DNA of 6,787 bases from PWPR01 sp964497955 (GTDB taxonomy: Bacteria > Bacillota > UBA994 > PWPR01), in the NCBI GenBank assembly GCA_964497955.1, contig CAZCFQ010000115.1:1-6787 (forward strand), written 5' to 3'. Both the position numbers and the translations under genes were made by a program. Of this stretch, positions 5,797 to 6,787 are shown piece after piece (positions within the stretch are counted from its first letter, which is position 1; the number at the start of each line of letters is the position of its first letter). The notes under the pieces are model-generated. The model had not been told where the DNA came from, searched no databases, and saw only the letters and a program-made list of their open reading frames with translations.

Positions 5797-6642
5797 AAAT
5801 CATATTTCACATTGGAATCAAAAGATTCAAATAATACTAAAGCAATTAAAAAGATTAATTCATTAGATATAAACTGGCAAGAAGGAAAACAAGAATGGGT
5901 GTTAAAAAAAGGTAAAGTTGGAGATGTAACAATTACTGTATATAAGAAGGGCAAAGTCTTACTACAAGGAAAAGGCATAGAACACATCTTAGCATTGATA
6001 GGATTTCTAAAAAAGAATATAGAGACAAATGTTATTGGAGTAGATGAAAGTGGAAAAGGAGATTTCTTTGGTCCATTAGTTACTGCTGCTGTTTTAATTG
6101 AAGATGGTTCAATCCTTTCAAACTTAGAAATTAAAGACAGCAAGGTTTTAACGGATAACAAAATAAAAGAATTAGCAAGTCAGATTGAAACACATAGTAA
6201 AGTGGCCGTTAGTGTTTTAATGCCTAGTAATTATAATAAAGAGTATAAGCAAATACAGAACCTAAACACTTTATTAGCAAACGAACATATTAAAAATATA
6301 GAAAAGTTGCTAAAAACAAGTGTGAAAAAAATATATGTAGATAAATTTGCAAATTATAGTGGGATTAAAGATGCCTTTGAACCAACTTTTGAAGTAATTG
6401 AAGAGACTAAAGCAGAAAGCAAATATTTTTCTGTAGCTTGTGCTTCAATAATGGCTAGATACTATTTTGTTAAATCCTTAGAAGAGTTAAGTGAAGATGT
6501 AAAAATAGACCTTCCAAAAGGAGCAAATGGAGTAGAAAGAGTGGGAAAAAAGATTCTTAAAAAATATGGGCTAAAAGGATTAAACTATGTAGCCAAAACA
6601 CATTTTAAAACCATGGATAAAATAATGAGGATTATTGATTGA
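5794..6642 (+). CDS. rnhC: Ribonuclease HIII
   Basis: This cytoplasmic enzyme cleaves the RNA strand of RNA-DNA hybrids and helps clear R-loops and primers. It is 282 aa, slightly short of the roughly 300 aa usual for the family. The N-terminal region (about 1-73), with WQEGKQEWVLKKG and ITVYKKGKVLLQGKG, matches the TBP-like substrate-binding domain that sets HIII apart from HII. The catalytic domain starts at NVIGVDESGKGDFFGPLV (79-96), with Asp84 and Glu85. Other landmarks are KDSKVLTD (114-121), IYVDKFA (180-186) with Asp183, and TKAESKYFSVACASIMARY (205-223) with Glu208. Asp84, Glu85, Asp183 and Glu208 are my assignment of the four acidic active-site residues, and all are present. The ESGKGD signature in place of the HII-type pattern supports rnhC over rnhB. 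The gene is divergent from the response regulator and probably has its own promoter; a downstream gene begins 42 nt later. Confidence 0.95.
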   Translation: MKSYFTLESKDSNNTKAIKKINSLDINWQEGKQEWVLKKGKVGDVTITVYKKGKVLLQGKGIEHILALIGFLKKNIETNVIGVDESGKGDFFGPLVTAAVLIEDGSILSNLEIKDSKVLTDNKIKELASQIETHSKVAVSVLMPSNYNKEYKQIQNLNTLLANEHIKNIEKLLKTSVKKIYVDKFANYSGIKDAFEPTFEVIEETKAESKYFSVACASIMARYYFVKSLEELSEDVKIDLPKGANGVERVGKKILKKYGLKGLNYVAKTHFKTMDKIMRIID

Positions 6643-6684
6643 TATAAAGGGTAAAATCAATAATATTAATAAAAGGAGTTTGCT

Positions 6685-6787
6685 ATGAAAACTAATTTTA
6701 CAATTACGAAAAAAATGATAATTGCCTACAGTTTCTTTTTAGTTCTTTTAATAAGGTTGGTAATTGTTGATAATGCGCTGGCAACAT
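6685..6787 (+). CDS. Exported protein of unknown function, N-terminal signal peptide only (truncated by window end)
   Basis: A frame opens at ATG 6685 after a good ribosome site (AAAGGAG, 6672-6678, 6 nt spacing) and stays open for all 34 codons to the window end. The residues form a classic Sec signal: a polar, basic start KTNFTITKK, a hydrophobic core IIAYSFFLVLLIRLVIV (with one Arg inside, which is unusual), and a cleavage-type end DNALA before Thr, predicting signal peptidase I cleavage after Ala33. No mature domain is visible, so the function cannot be stated. It lies 42 nt after rnhC on the same strand and may be cotranscribed with it. Confidence 0.65.
   Translation, partial: MKTNFTITKKMIIAYSFFLVLLIRLVIVDNALAT

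Noticed and set aside
5778..6161. 127-codon minus-strand open frame over rnhC, and a 92-codon plus-strand frame at 5060-5338 inside the response regulator
   Set aside because: Both are antisense to clearly conserved genes and have no recognisable product.
6631..6664. 10-bp inverted repeat ATTATTGATT / AATCAATAAT around the rnhC stop codon
   Set aside because: The stem has only two GC pairs, a 14-nt loop and no T tract after it, so it is a poor terminator. Such repeats arise easily in DNA this AT-rich.
1..6787. CRISPR arrays, tRNA or rRNA genes, transposases, riboswitches or phage genes
   Set aside because: I looked for them by eye and found no regular repeats, conserved RNA motifs or transposase motifs. 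Gaps between genes are all 128 bp or shorter and leave little room for such elements.

Overview
Most of the window (about 225-6787) is low-GC DNA. Positions 301-400 are about 31% GC by hand count. It has purine-rich Shine-Dalgarno sites, frequent TTG/GTG starts, an RNase HIII gene and a lipoprotein D,D-carboxypeptidase. Together these suggest a Gram-positive anaerobe of the Clostridia/Tissierellia type; this is inference, and no species can be named. The first ~225-232 bases look different: about 48% GC over positions 1-220, with other codon use. They encode, on the minus strand, part of a protein resembling the N-terminal domain of type I restriction R subunits (HSDR_N-like), of a kind I associate with Desulfobacterota. 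The two parts meet at an 8-9 bp palindromic motif, GGATATCC, at 224-232, and both genes are cut there. The simplest reading is a chimeric contig joined at a microhomology; a real rearrangement is the less likely alternative.

Layout: (1) 2-232, minus, a fragment of the HsdR_N-like protein, truncated at both ends. (2) 209-3884, plus, a peptide ABC transporter operon in the order dppD (5' end lost at the junction), dppF, dppB, dppC. The genes overlap or nearly touch, which indicates one mRNA and coupled translation. No substrate-binding protein gene (dppA/oppA) lies in the window. (3) 3961-4926, plus, a lipoprotein with an N-terminal Ig-like region and a VanY-type M15B D,D-carboxypeptidase domain. 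No terminator separates it from dppC. (4) A bidirectional terminator hairpin at 4931-4954. (5) 4961-5665, minus, an OmpR/PhoB-family response regulator with no histidine kinase beside it. (6) A 128-bp divergent intergenic region with a putative promoter and small inverted repeats. (7) 5794-6642, plus, RNase HIII (rnhC). (8) 6685-end, plus, the start of an exported protein with a signal peptide, cut by the window end.

The transporter and the carboxypeptidase could cooperate: the surface enzyme trims peptidoglycan stem peptides while DppBCDF imports short peptides. That link rests on position only. I see no RNA genes, CRISPR arrays, insertion sequences or clearly new system. The most notable point is the abrupt junction at 224-232.
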